Shown: in pieces, positions 36,704-47,446 of the stretch
Numbering within the stretch: position 1 is the first letter of the stretch
How the letters are laid out: each line of letters opens with the position of its first letter
Assembly (NCBI GenBank): GCA_963969595.1
Contig: OZ018411.1
Coordinates: 25,542,545 to 25,606,544, forward strand
Direction: 5' to 3'
Source: Neckera pumila
Lineage: Eukaryota > Streptophyta > Bryopsida > Hypnales > Neckeraceae
Length of the DNA stretch: 64,000 nt
Notes under the pieces: model-generated
The model's database searches: none
Seen by the model: the letters and a program-made list of their open reading frames with translations, nothing else
Told to the model about the DNA's origin: nothing
Translations under genes and position numbers: made by a program

Positions 36704-38901
36704 TGGTGAGAGAACGGACCCTGTTATACCGTATTAGAGGATGTGATATTAAAGAGGTCCGAGTGCCACAATACCCGCACAATAATCTGTTTCGATTGAT
36801 GTTCGGGGCCCAGATAAGACGAGCAGCGTCAAGGGTATCAGACATTCGCGAGGAGAAGAACTACCGTTTCCGCAAAGGAGGGAGACCAGAGCAAGCGTCG
36901 AGCAGAAATGGACATGGTGAGAGAGGTTGGGGACTCTTTGATCCCAAGCTCGCGAGCTTTTGCAGAGCAAGGGTGCTGCATGCTGCAGTCTGTTGCGGGT
37001 GCAGGTGTGGCTGCTGTGGTGAATTGAGGGCTCAAGGAGGGAGATTTCTCGTACTGTTGTGTTAGGATGACTGAATGTGGGAAGTAGTACTGCAATGCCC
37101 GCTTGTGCAGGATTTGTAGTGGGATTCTGACTTGTTTCTCTGCTCTGGCAGTTGGTTTGGAGCCATTTAAATTTGAGCTCGTGGGAGTGTGATGGAAATT
37201 GTAGGACGGAGGTGAGATGCCAGCTGTTGTAGGAGAAACGTTGTATCGACCTTTCCTGCTCTTACTACAGGAGAGTCGAGTAGTGCTTGTTCCTTCGGAG
37301 CTTGTGGAGCGCGAGTAATTAATTTGCTGATTGATGATATCTTGCTACGCAATTAGTGCATTGCAATTCAAATAGCAGGTCCTCTAATTCATCTCGGTTT
37401 TCTTTGGCTTAGGAGCAGATATGGGAGTTTCACAGACTGAGCAAGAAATGAGCCGTTTCGCGAACTAGGGTTTAGGATTTTCGCTTGAGGAAATTTATTC
37501 AACTTGGAATTGGGAACTCGTGATATATTGCGATCCGTGGCAATCAGCATAGCTATAAGTTATTCAATGCTGATAACTGCGTGATTCGCAGTCTTCGAAC
37601 CTTGAAAGAAGCTTGGGCCTGCAAGAGAAGAACACTGATTCATGTCTTTCCGGATTAGTATTTATTCCCGGCAAAGCTAGAAAGAACTGCTCAAAGTGTG
37701 TACTATAGATGTGACAGAATTCAGTGGCAGCAGTCTGGATTTAGGGCCGGTAAGATGTACCGAACCGATTGAGAACTCACGTTTGTGTTGCAGAATCGAA
37801 AGCGACTTTGCTATCACCTTTGTTTGCTTCTCATTTGAACGATGTGCTGGAAATGGCCAAATCGGTGCCACATATGCTGATTCCTGTCATATTCACCCAA
37901 TACGAGGTATCGTCATATGTCAGAATAGGGGTGTGCACGTGTGCACCATGGGGCAGGAGATTGGGCAGCGCGAACACCTGGGAGGAAGTCAAAGTTGTGT
38001 CAGACTGATAGGTAACGAGTCAAGTCGAAAACACATTCCGGGAACTGGATTGAGCGATCTGGCTGGGTTGGGGATTGGGTTCTGACCCCTGTTGCGGTTC
38101 ATGGATGTGTTATGACCAATTCTGATAGGTTTTCATGCATATTTCTGTATATGTCATTCAAACGATCTAAATTTAAATTAGTCTTGTCATTCATATCAAA
38201 GGAGAACTGTAATTTAGATTGAACCTAAGTTTTTGATGACCCTCTTTGAAGCGATGGTAGTTTTCAATAGTCAAGTCAGTTGACTGGGTTGTCTGCTAAT
38301 CAATGGGTGTATGTTGGATTCTTGCCTCAGCAATTGATTGATCCCATAGGCGGAGCTGCTCCTCGTGAAGCTGCAGTGGAGGTTTGCCGTCCTTGGGCAG
38401 CTTGTCTTGCTTCATTTGGCCGCCGGAAGCGTCAGGTATGCGGTTTTGGTTGTGGACTTTATTTAATGTTTTTGGGTTTTAAGGATTGGAGGTAGTAGCA
38501 GATTTTTCGCACATTTAGTTTCTTCTCAATTTGATGTGTTTCTGTCCACAGGTTCAATTCTGAGGTCCATTCCAGCGTTGTTCTTTGTGATGTTCTTCTT
38601 AGTAACAGTTAGTGTGGATTGATTTCTGTAATGCAGGCAGATAGTGATGGGACTGCCACCTCAATTGGTGTCGTGGGATTTAGATTGTAGACAACAATTG
38701 CAGTGCAGGAGAGAACAGAGAAGCTTTTTGTCGGTGCGTGGACTAGGTGGTGCACAGGTGAGTGAACTAAGCGGTTGGATGACTTGTGACATGAGTTGGA
38801 CTACTGTGGCCATGCTGACAACAAATGTGTCGAAATATGAGGTCTCCTTTACAGCAATGTTTGATAAAGAGGTTGTCACATTTTTCCAAATGTAACCAGA
38901 T
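36704..38901 (+). other. GC-richer region upstream of the OSB-like locus, exons not resolved
   Basis: Several short open pieces with possible splice sites occur (for example 38345-38434 ending CGTCAG|GTATGC, and a piece ending at about 38758). None shows a motif I can defend. It may hold the 5' exons of the OSB-like gene downstream. A 39-codon frame from 36909 is unconvincing by itself. Confidence 0.35.
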
Positions 38902-39767
38902 GTGAACATGGTTGACCGAACCCTAAACCCCGGTATTGATGGGAAGAGCGCTTTGAATGCTACGAAGCTGCTTATTAACAGAGTGTTGACGTTTGTGTAC
39001 CCAGGATATCTGTGCAATCTCAGTCTTCAGGTCTCCATGGCCTATCTACCCTTCTTTATCCCTGCCCTTGTCCTCTCACATACGAGGCAGTGGATCAATC
39101 CGGTGTTCATCAGTTTGGAAGAGATCACCTTTGAATTCCAGTGCTTCAGGTATGTATCATATGCCCATCATCACAGAAAGAGTTTGCCTGTCCTGGTGAG
39201 AATGTGCCTGACATGGGTAAAGCGTGTTGCGGTGGATTCAGGTGAACTACAGTCGGTTGAAGAACTTTGGAAAGAGTACTTTGCGGATCCTACGCAGTGG
39301 TGGGACAACAGGGCTGACAAGGTATGACTAAATAAAAGAAAGCGGATACAATACTTGGCTCAACAAGTGACGGGATCGTTTTTTGCTTGTACAAGGCCAT
39401 GGGCACTTCTGGGCATTTCGTAAAGCGACAAGTATGAAATTGCGTTGTTTGCTGTCATTGAGTGGAGTGAACACTGCTCAGATCATTGCAGTGTCATCAA
39501 CAAATATTCTTGGGATATTGATTATTAGATGCAAAATGAATATGAGACAGTTTTTTAGGATCTGATCATGGGTTGTGGTGCCTACAGAGGAATCCTAGAT
39601 CACCTGACTTTAGGCATAAGGTGACAAGGAAAGCACTTTGGATATATGGCTGGTCAACTCCACCATGGGTTAAGGCAATGCTCAACTTGACAACTGAAAG
39701 GAAAATGCAACCTCTTGTTGATTATCACTCCAAAGATTCTCAAGACACAACACAAGTAGACAGGTAA
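38902..39767 (+). CDS. Organellar single-stranded DNA-binding (OSB)-like protein, C-terminal exons, possibly a pseudogene
   Basis: OSB proteins bind single-stranded DNA in plastids or mitochondria and restrain recombination; each has an SSB/OB domain and one or more PDF motifs. The PDF motif is split over two exons here: ELWKEYFADPTQWWDNRADK (exon about 39242-39321, donor GTATGA) and RNPRSPDFRHK…ALWIYGWSTPPWVKAML (39588-39767, stop TAA). The splice joins in phase. Upstream, 38902-39150 has a stretch (ALNATKLLINR, FVYPGYL) vaguely like the VYVSG strand of the SSB fold, but it is poor. The N-terminal half and start codon are not visible. The PDF part is good; whether the gene is intact is doubtful. 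Confidence 0.6.
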
Positions 39768-40175
39768 CTTTAGGACTTGAGTTGGCTACCTTGTCTAGTG
39801 ACTAGAGTAGGTGCATCTAGAAATATGTGATTTTGGGTGAGTTTAAGGATTTTTGTGTGTGCAATATGCTCTGTTCTTCCTTTTGGTTATTGGGTGCACT
39901 TAAAGTGGAATGATTTGCAATGAATTGCTATGAATGTGAGAGATATTAAGAATTCAAATGGAGGGATGCAAATTTGTGGATGTTGAAATATGTGAGTACT
40001 GGGCATTAGTGGTCTTGCACCCTTCCACTGTGTATCAGTGTTCTTCTTTCGAAGGGATTTCTGTTGAAGAATCTATTGATGAATCAGGCTATCTAAGGGC
40101 TACAATGGAAGAAGATGCATTGTGCCTAGTACTGCAAGAGAGTCGAGGCATAATGTACCTGGTGGTGGCGGTAGT

Positions 40176-43100
40176 ATGTTCTTGAAAACGGCAAGAAGCA
40201 CGACTGAAGCAATTGGTCACTTGAGGAATGGACTAGAACAAGGCATGGTCATCGACTCGTCTATGTATGTTGAAGTTTTGAGACGGTGCTTGAAGGAGAA
40301 AAACCTTAATGTTAATGTCGCGAAGCAGGTTCACGACTACATCAACCAGAGTGGAATGGAGCAGAATACATATGTGGCAAACAACCTAGTGAGCGTGTAT
40401 ATCAGGTGTGGAGAGTTGGAGGATGCACGTGGAGTGTTCGATAAACTTGTGAACAAGAACGTGTTCAGTTGGAACATTATGATTGGAGGTTATGCAAAGC
40501 ACAATCATGCTGAAAAAGCAATGAAACTTTTCAATCAAATGTGCCCAAAAGGGGCCAAGCCAAATGCATTAACTTTCTCGAGCATCCTGAAGGCATGTGC
40601 CGATCCATCAGCTTTGCAGTGGGGCAAAGAAGTTCATTCCTATGTAAGACATGCTGGGCTTGAATCAGATGTGCGTATGGGCAATGCGCTTGTTCACATG
40701 TATGCAAATTGTGGCAGTATCGATGATGCCCGAGTGGTTTTTAGGCGAATGGAGGAACACGACGTGATCTCATGGAACATAATGATCGGTGGACTTGCAG
40801 AGCATGGATTTGGGCAGGAGGCATATGGACTCCTTCTCCAAATGGAAAGAGAGGGCTGTGTACCAAACGTAACTACCTATGTGAGCATTCTGAATCCATG
40901 TGCATGTGCAGGGGTTTGGAAGTGGGTGAAGGAAGTTCACAGGCATGTCCTCAAAGCAGGACTTGAGTCGGATTTGCGTGTGGGCAGTGCGCTTGTCCAC
41001 ATGTATGGAAAGTGTGGCAGTTTGGTTGATGCTCGGCTAGTTTTTGACCGAATGGAGGATCGTGATGTGATCACGTGGAACGTGATGATTGGTGGACTTG
41101 CCGAACAAGGATGTGGGCAAGAAGCATATGAACTGTTTATCCAAATGCAAAGGGAAGGCTTTAAACCCGATGCATTCACTTATACGAGCATTCTGAATCC
41201 ATGTTCAAGCGCAGGGGCTTTGGAGTGGGTGAAGGAGGTTCACAGGCACGTCCTCAAAGCAGGACTTGAGTCGGACTTGCGTGTGGGCAATGCGCTTGTC
41301 CACATGTATGGAAAGTGTGGCAGTTTGGATGATGCTCGGCTAGTTTTTGACCGGATGGAGGATCGTGGCGTAATCACCTGGACCGTGATGATTGGTGGCC
41401 TTGCGCAACATGGGTGTGGGAGCGAAGCATACGAACTGCTTCTCCAAATGAAACAGGAAGGCCTCGAACCCAATGCATTCACTTATACGAGCATTCTGAA
41501 TCCATGTTCAAGTGCAGGGGCTTTGGAGTGGGTGAAGGAGGTTCACAGGCATGTCCTCAAAGCGGGACTTGAGTCGGATTTGCGTGTGGGCAATGCGCTT
41601 GTCCACATGTATGGAAAGGGTGGCAGTTTGGATGATGCTCGGCTAGTTTTTGACCGGATGGAGGATCGTGATGTGATCACGTGGAACGTGATGATTGGTG
41701 GACTTGCACAGCATGGGTGTGGGAGCGAAGCATATGAACTGCTTCTCCAAATGAAACAGGAAGGCCTCGAACCCAATGCATTCACGTTTGTGAGCATTCT
41801 GAATCCATGTTCAAGTGCAGGGGCTTTGGAGTGGGTGAAGGAGGTTCATAGGCATGTCCTCAAAGCGGGTCTTCAGTCGGATTTGCGTGTGGGCAGTGCG
41901 CTTGTCCACATGTATGGAAAGTGTGGCAGTTTGGATGATGCTCGGTTAGTTTTTGACCTGATGGAGGATCGTGATGTGATCACGTGGAACGTGATGATTG
42001 GTGGACTTGCCGAACAAGGATGTGGGCAAGAAGCATATGAGTTGTTTATGCAAATGCAAAAGGAAGGCTTTAAACCCGATGCATTCACTTATACGAGCAT
42101 TCTGAATCCATGTTCAAGCGCAGGGGCTTTAGAGTGGGTGAAGGAGGTTCACAGGCATGTCCTCAAAGCGGGACTTGAGTCGGATTTGCGTGTGGGCAAT
42201 GCGCTTGTCCACATGTATGGAAAGTGTGGCAGTTTGGATGATGCTCGGCTAGTTTTTGACCGGATGGAGGATCATGATGTGATCACGTGGACCGTGATGA
42301 TTGGTGGCCTTGCACAACATGGGTGTGGGAGTGAAGCATACGAACTGCTTCTCCAAATGAAACAGGAAGGCCTCGAACCCAATGCATTCACTTATACAAG
42401 CATTCTGAATCCATGTTCAAGTGTAGGGGCTTTGGAGTGGGTGAAGGAGGTTCACAGGCATGTCCTCAAAGCAGGACTTGAGTCGGATTTGCGTGTGGGC
42501 AATGCGCTTGTCCACATGTATGGAAAGTGTGGCGGTTTGGATGATGCTCGGCTAGTTTTTGACCGGATGGAGGATCGTGATGTGATCACGTGGAACGTGA
42601 TGATTGGTGGACTTGCCGAACACGGATGTGGGCATGAAGCATATGAATTGTTTATACAAATGCAAAGGGAAGGCTTTAAACCCGATGCATTCACTTATAC
42701 GAGCATTCTGAATCCATGTTCAAGCGCAGGGGCTTTGGAGTGGGTGAAGGAGGTTCATAGGCATGTCCTCAAAGCGGGACTTGAGTCGGATTTGCGTGTG
42801 GGCAATGCGCTTGTCCACATGTATGGAAAGTGTGGCAGTTTGGATGATGCTCGGCTAGTTTTTGACCGAATGGAGGATCGTGATGTGATCACGTGGAACG
42901 TGATGATTGGTGGACTTGCCGAACACGGACGTGGGCATGAAGCATATGAATTGTTTATACAAATGCAAAGGGAAGGCTTTAAACCCGATGCATTCACTTA
43001 TACGAGCATTCTGAATCCATGTTCAAGCGCAGGGGCTTTGGAGTGGGTGAAGGAGGTTCATAGGCATGTCCTCAAAGCGGGACTTGAGTCGGATTTGCTT

Positions 43101-44111
43101 GTGGGCAATGTGCTTGTCCACATGTATGGAAAGTGTGGCAGTTTGGATGATGCTCGGCTAGTTTTTGACCGGATGGAGGATCGTGACGTAATCACATGGA
43201 CCGTGATGATTGGTGGACTTGCAGACCATGGATGTGGGCACGAAGCCCTGGCAGTGTTCAAAAATATGATTGCAGACGGTGTGAAGCCTAATGTGATCTC
43301 CTTCGTTGCAGTGTTGTCGGCCTGTAGTCATGCTGGCCTAGTGGATGAGGGCCGTAGACTTTTTCTGGCCATGACACCAGATTATGGCATCGAACCTATT
43401 GTAGTGCTTTGTACCTGCATGGTGGATGTTCTTGGTCGAGCAGGACACTTGGAGGAAGCAAAGCTCTTGATTGGCAACATGCCAGTGGAACCAGATGGGG
43501 CAACTTGGGGAGCCTTGCTTGGTGCTTGTAGAACGTACGGTAATGTGGAGTTGGGCAAATTTGCCGCGAATGAGCGTCTCAAGTTGGAACCGAAGGATGC
43601 TTCTGCATACGTGCTTCTCTCTAATATCTATGCTGCAGCTGGCAAGTGGGAGGAGGTGTTGTGGGTGCGCACTATGATGCAGGAGAGAGGTATACGCAAG
43701 GAGCCAGGGCGTAGCTGGATTGAAGTTGATAACAAAGTTCATGACTTCGTTGTTGCGGATACTTCTCACCCAGAAGCGAAGGAGATCTATGCTGAGCTGA
43801 GGAGATTGAGTGAGAGAATTAAGGGCGAAGGCTACATTCCTGATACCCGGCTAGTGTTGCGGGACATTGATGAGGAGGAGAAAGAACTTGCTCTTTGCTC
43901 CCATAGTGAGAAGTTGGCTATTGCTTACGGACTCATGCGGACACCCTCTAGAGAGCCAATTCGGGTGTTCAAGAATCTTCGAGTGTGTTCAGATTGCCAT
44001 ACAGCAACCAAGTTTATCTCAAAGGTGACTGAACGAGATATTGTTGTGAGGGATGCTAATCGCTTTCACCACTTCCAAAATGGTGTGTGTTCTTGTGGTG
44101 ATTACTGGTGA
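40176..44111 (+). CDS. PLS-class PPR protein with E and DYW domains (C-to-U RNA editing factor), 1311 aa
   Basis: PPR-DYW proteins bind organellar RNA and deaminate a chosen cytidine. The single-exon frame opens at 40083; the first ATG is 40176, so I use it, but the short N-terminus (MFLKTARSTTEAIGHL) is only a modest targeting peptide and an upstream exon is possible. P, L and S motifs of 35, 35 and 31 residues repeat as triplets from about residue 90 to 1030. These are followed by L2/S2, E1 and E2 motifs and the DYW domain: PGRSWIEV box, HSEK (His 1243, Glu 1245, catalytic zinc site), CSDCH (1271-1275), CSC (1305-1307), terminal DYW (1309-1311). All key residues are present, so activity is likely. 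Nearly identical 303-bp repeats fill the middle. It starts about 410 bp after the OSB-like gene. Confidence 0.93.
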   Translation: MFLKTARSTTEAIGHLRNGLEQGMVIDSSMYVEVLRRCLKEKNLNVNVAKQVHDYINQSGMEQNTYVANNLVSVYIRCGELEDARGVFDKLVNKNVFSWNIMIGGYAKHNHAEKAMKLFNQMCPKGAKPNALTFSSILKACADPSALQWGKEVHSYVRHAGLESDVRMGNALVHMYANCGSIDDARVVFRRMEEHDVISWNIMIGGLAEHGFGQEAYGLLLQMEREGCVPNVTTYVSILNPCACAGVWKWVKEVHRHVLKAGLESDLRVGSALVHMYGKCGSLVDARLVFDRMEDRDVITWNVMIGGLAEQGCGQEAYELFIQMQREGFKPDAFTYTSILNPCSSAGALEWVKEVHRHVLKAGLESDLRVGNALVHMYGKCGSLDDARLVFDRMEDRGVITWTVMIGGLAQHGCGSEAYELLLQMKQEGLEPNAFTYTSILNPCSSAGALEWVKEVHRHVLKAGLESDLRVGNALVHMYGKGGSLDDARLVFDRMEDRDVITWNVMIGGLAQHGCGSEAYELLLQMKQEGLEPNAFTFVSILNPCSSAGALEWVKEVHRHVLKAGLQSDLRVGSALVHMYGKCGSLDDARLVFDLMEDRDVITWNVMIGGLAEQGCGQEAYELFMQMQKEGFKPDAFTYTSILNPCSSAGALEWVKEVHRHVLKAGLESDLRVGNALVHMYGKCGSLDDARLVFDRMEDHDVITWTVMIGGLAQHGCGSEAYELLLQMKQEGLEPNAFTYTSILNPCSSVGALEWVKEVHRHVLKAGLESDLRVGNALVHMYGKCGGLDDARLVFDRMEDRDVITWNVMIGGLAEHGCGHEAYELFIQMQREGFKPDAFTYTSILNPCSSAGALEWVKEVHRHVLKAGLESDLRVGNALVHMYGKCGSLDDARLVFDRMEDRDVITWNVMIGGLAEHGRGHEAYELFIQMQREGFKPDAFTYTSILNPCSSAGALEWVKEVHRHVLKAGLESDLLVGNVLVHMYGKCGSLDDARLVFDRMEDRDVITWTVMIGGLADHGCGHEALAVFKNMIADGVKPNVISFVAVLSACSHAGLVDEGRRLFLAMTPDYGIEPIVVLCTCMVDVLGRAGHLEEAKLLIGNMPVEPDGATWGALLGACRTYGNVELGKFAANERLKLEPKDASAYVLLSNIYAAAGKWEEVLWVRTMMQERGIRKEPGRSWIEVDNKVHDFVVADTSHPEAKEIYAELRRLSERIKGEGYIPDTRLVLRDIDEEEKELALCSHSEKLAIAYGLMRTPSREPIRVFKNLRVCSDCHTATKFISKVTERDIVVRDANRFHHFQNGVCSCGDYW
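40926..43246 (+). repeat. Homogenised 303-bp tandem repeats inside the PPR gene (about eight units)
   Basis: The segment encoding KEVHRHVLKAGL…NALVHMYGKCG…VITWNVMIGG recurs at a fixed 303-bp spacing (units beginning near 40943, 41246, 41549, 41852, 42155, 42458, 42761 and 43064). Many stretches are identical in DNA, including third codon positions. Two sub-types alternate: 'AQHGCGSEAYELLLQMKQEG' and 'AEHGCGHEAYELFIQMQREG'. Silent-site identity points to recent unequal exchange or gene conversion rather than protein-level constraint alone. Confidence 0.95.
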
Positions 44112-45493
44112 CGAGGTTGGCAATCCTGACCAATTGTACCCTATGTTGTTGTTTGGAGCTCTTCATTGGAATTTGTCATCATCTGTGAATATGTTATGGT
44201 GTTGATCATTGATTGAAAACTATTGCATTGGTTGGAAATGACTCCAGAATCATGTTCATAGAGGTTGTCACTTCCTGCATTTTCTTCACCTATTGTCTTT
44301 GTGAAGAATATAAAATTGAAGGTTGACAAATTTAGCTATAGAAATGATTGTAGCATTACCATTCACCTTACATCCTTCTATTGGCAATATCAAAACCTAA
44401 GGATTCTTTATTGAGAAGACTATTCACATAGAAATGTCAGTTGATTATTTTGAAGTCTTTCCTTCAAGAAGAAAACCATGCAAGTTGTTATTTTTTTCCA
44501 ATAGCAAGTTTACTCTAGTTGCTTCAGTTATTGTGCTTATAATTAGGTGACCTGATTTTTTGATCCTTGCCTTGGTGTCAATTTTGGAATGTAATCCCTA
44601 CAAGACCGAGAGTAAATTTAACAAAAGTTGTCAAAAATTGTCATGTTTAAGTGCATTGAGAAAAAATACAATAGAAAAAGTTGTTTTTTTAAATTTTCTT
44701 GTACGAAAGTATACTAGACAGCTACTATGGGAATGTGGAAAGTTTCAGTCTATTTGATTGTGTAGATTGCAAGCTTATAGAAGAAAAGGATTTATTTGGA
44801 ACTTGTTTGATAGGGTCAAAAATCTTTTTCTCCTGAAATAACATTTTTGTACTACACATAGTGTTTTTTATACCATTATCTATTATACCATGGTAGTTAT
44901 ATACATGCTAAATTTTAGAAACAAATGAGTTTTTTTTCATCCAACTATTCGAAGTTGCCTTTTTTGCCCATTAAACTTCAAGCAACATAATTTCTTAATT
45001 TGGGCACCTGATAAAAAAAAATATATGTATTTTGATGAAGTTCATATAAAACTACATCTTGGTTTAAAATTTCACAAATATCCATTCTAAAATGACTTTT
45101 ACGATACCAACCTTTGAGGGACAATGGACCTTTAGAGGTTGATGTTGAAGCTAGGTGATTCAAGTGTGCAAGGTATATATTGGTGTTATTATAAATTCAA
45201 GAATAATAAACAGTTTTTGATCTAAAATATTTTTTTATTATAATTCAAAATTGTTTATATGGTACTATTTTTTCATTTATTTCTTGTTTTTCTATTGAAA
45301 GGTTTTTGTTGCCAAGCGTTCTCTTTACACACTAGTTTTGAAGCCATTTGTTGAGTGATTCTAAATAAGTTTTAGGCTTTTCAATTGTTATAAGTGATCC
45401 ACTTTTAGTAATTATAATTAGTTTGCTACATCAGTAATTTATCATATTAGTATGGAACACTAATTTACAAGTGATGCACTATTTGTAATATAC
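44112..45493. other. PPR 3' flank and AT-rich spacer with a decayed TTAA-element end
   Basis: No gene is supported. At about 45110-45142 the words CCTTTGAGGGACAATGG and CCTTTAGAGGTTGA resemble the right end of the TTAA family with the final TTAA mutated to TTGA. A left end for it was not found. Confidence 0.5.
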
Positions 45494-45724
45494 TTAACCC
45501 CTAAATGTCCAAACCGTTTTTTGGCAATATAGCAATTTTGGATAGTTCATTACAAATGGAATTTTTATTTTTTTCTTTGAAAATTTCACACAATATATGC
45601 CCAAGGAGTAGCTTTAAGGCCCAACCGTTTTCATAACTTTTGACTACATGGTTAAAAAATTATTGTATAATATGTAATTTTCATTGCTCGACGAGCAGCC
45701 CAGGCAATTCAAACTGAAACTTCT
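45494..45724 (+). mobile_element. Left end of a TTAA-type element (copy C), right end missing
   Basis: It begins TTAACCCCTAAATGTCC and then carries family-like words. It runs into the large inverted repeat at 45725-46014 and has no inverse terminus of its own before the next element starts at 46011. It is most likely a rearranged copy. Confidence 0.55.
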
Positions 45725-46014
45725 TTAAAAATCACTTTGTAAAAATAAAAATAAAAAAAGATTTGGTTCTCTAGATATTCGTATGTACGTGGAAAGCTTT
45801 GAATCATTCTATTTTTATTATTGAGATGAAAGTTATGAGGAGTTTTAGTTTGCATGTAGTTATGGTTTTTAAAGACTCTATACCTTACCGCAAACTAAAA
45901 CTCCTCATAATTTTCATCTCATTAATCAAAATAGAATGATTCGAAGCTTTTCACATATATATAAATCTAGAGAACCAATTTCAAATTTTTATTTTTTTTA
46001 AAAGTGATTTTTAA
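45725..46014. repeat. Large inverted repeat, arms about 125-129 bp, 36-nt loop
   Basis: The left arm 45725-45853 and the right arm 45890-46014 are inverted copies. They share TTAAAAATCACTTT at the outer ends, GGTTCTCTAGAT, AATCATTCTAT, GAGATGAAA(G/A)TTATGAGGAG and TTTTAGTTTGC at the inner ends. The arm sequence is the internal segment also found in copy D (46590-46730), so the palindrome is two internal TTAA-element fragments joined head to head. Transcription would give a long double-stranded hairpin. Confidence 0.85.
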
Positions 46015-46943
46015 CCCCTAAAGTTTCATGACTATGTTCTCACCAAAAACGTTCCAAAACTGCCATTTCTAATACAACTACCAAATTTTTGGAAAAAAAG
46101 CAATTTTTGACACATGTAACCGTAGGATCTTGTAGTATGATATTTTGAAAACATGTAGTAAAAATTTCAGAAAATTCCACCGTGTGGATCATAAGATATA
46201 AGCATTCAAAGTCTTGAAAACCATTTTTTCAATCCTGCGAAAAACCGGGCAGCTGCACTTTGCAAGCTCACTTTTCAATGAAAAAATGCTGATAAAGGTG
46301 GTGCTTCTTTGAATTCAGTCTTCTAAACAAGTTGTCTATATGCTTGAAATTTTTCACATCATTTGGAATTGTACAACATATAGGAAAAAAATAGTAAGTA
46401 GAAAGAAGTAGAAAATGATTCAAAATACTAAATTGTTAAAATTTTAATCATGGAATTTAAAAATGCCAATCCCAACGGTTGTAATTTTGTAATAATCAAT
46501 TTACATCCTAGGATTTTATTTTTTTCCAAAAATATTGAAAATTGAGTTAAATAAACGACTTTAAAGATTTTTTTAGAGTAGAGAATCCATAACTGCCCGC
46601 AAACCAAAAACCCTCATAACTTTTGACTCATTGATTGAAATGGAATGACTCAAAGCTTTTTAAGTATATATAAATGTAGAGAACCAATTTCAAAAAAAAA
46701 ATTCCGGAAAAAATGATTTTTTCTGATCTGCCCAAACTGCCCAGTTACAAAAAAAAATAACATATTAGGTCACAACTTTTTACTCGTATTTCAAAATGTC
46801 ATGAAACTTGGTACACATGAAGATATTCCTTGCCTCCACCTTCTATTAAAATTTCAGCCTCAAATATGAATATCTCTAGTCACACGTACCTGCCCAAAAT
46901 TTCTATACGGCCAAAAAATGCATGTTGGTCCTTTAGGGGTTAA
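46011..46943 (+). mobile_element. TTAA-flanked non-autonomous element, 933 bp (copy D)
   Basis: It starts TTAACCCCTAAAG (46011) and ends GGTCCTTTAGGGGTTAA (46943). The interior has AAACTGCCATTTCTAATAC, GGATCTTGTAG, ACTGCCCGCAAACC and CTCATAACTTTTGACTC, all shared with copies E and G. No frame codes for a transposase. Its left TTAA is shared with the outer edge of the inverted repeat. Confidence 0.85.
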
Positions 46944-47113
46944 AGAAGTATTTTGAGCGGCTCCGGCTACCCGCTACCCGCTGAGCAATGATAATTACAT
47001 ATCATGCAATGCTAAGTGCTTCACACACTACAAATTCTAATTTATTTATCCCACATGGTTTGTTCTACCTCCTACCATTCCATGTGTATATATATATAAC
47101 TTTCTTTTCTATT

Positions 47114-47221
47114 GAAAACTCATAGTCTTATTGGATTTGTATAAATGCAGGCCAATTAAAAAAATAATAAACCAAACTTTTGACTTGCATTCATACAAAA
47201 CCAATAAGATTTTGAGTTTTC
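47114..47221. repeat. Inverted repeat, 36-bp arms with about four mismatches, 36-nt loop
   Basis: The arms 47114-47149 (GAAAACTCATAGTCTTATTG…) and 47186-47221 are inverted copies. Weaker inverse similarity extends outward (GTTCTACCTCC against GTTCTACACC), to about 47060 and 47255, suggesting the core of a foldback element. No TSD was identified. Confidence 0.75.
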
Positions 47222-47446
47222 AAACACACAATGTATAGGTGTAGAACGTTGGTTATTATGTGTTTGGTTTAATAGATGAATGAACTTTGGTTTTGTTTTA
47301 ATTTTTTATATATGTTGTATAGTTGGGGCCAGTTAACTTACTCTCTGATAAAGTTGACGCATGTAAATTAGTTAATGATGGTGTGATATATTCTACACCA
47401 TCTCATCCAACAGATGAATTGGTGTGAAATATACCACATCATTCCG

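Noticed and set aside
36619..37065. 148-codon frame after the LINE
   Set aside because: Its first part is LINE 3' untranslated sequence and the rest has no motif; probably chance.
40926..43246. CRISPR-like regular repeats
   Set aside because: The 303-bp units are coding PPR triplets in a eukaryotic gene; there are no short repeats with unique spacers.
40770..43769. Series of minus-strand frames repeating every 303 bp
   Set aside because: They mirror the PPR repeats; periodicity and content are explained by the plus-strand gene.
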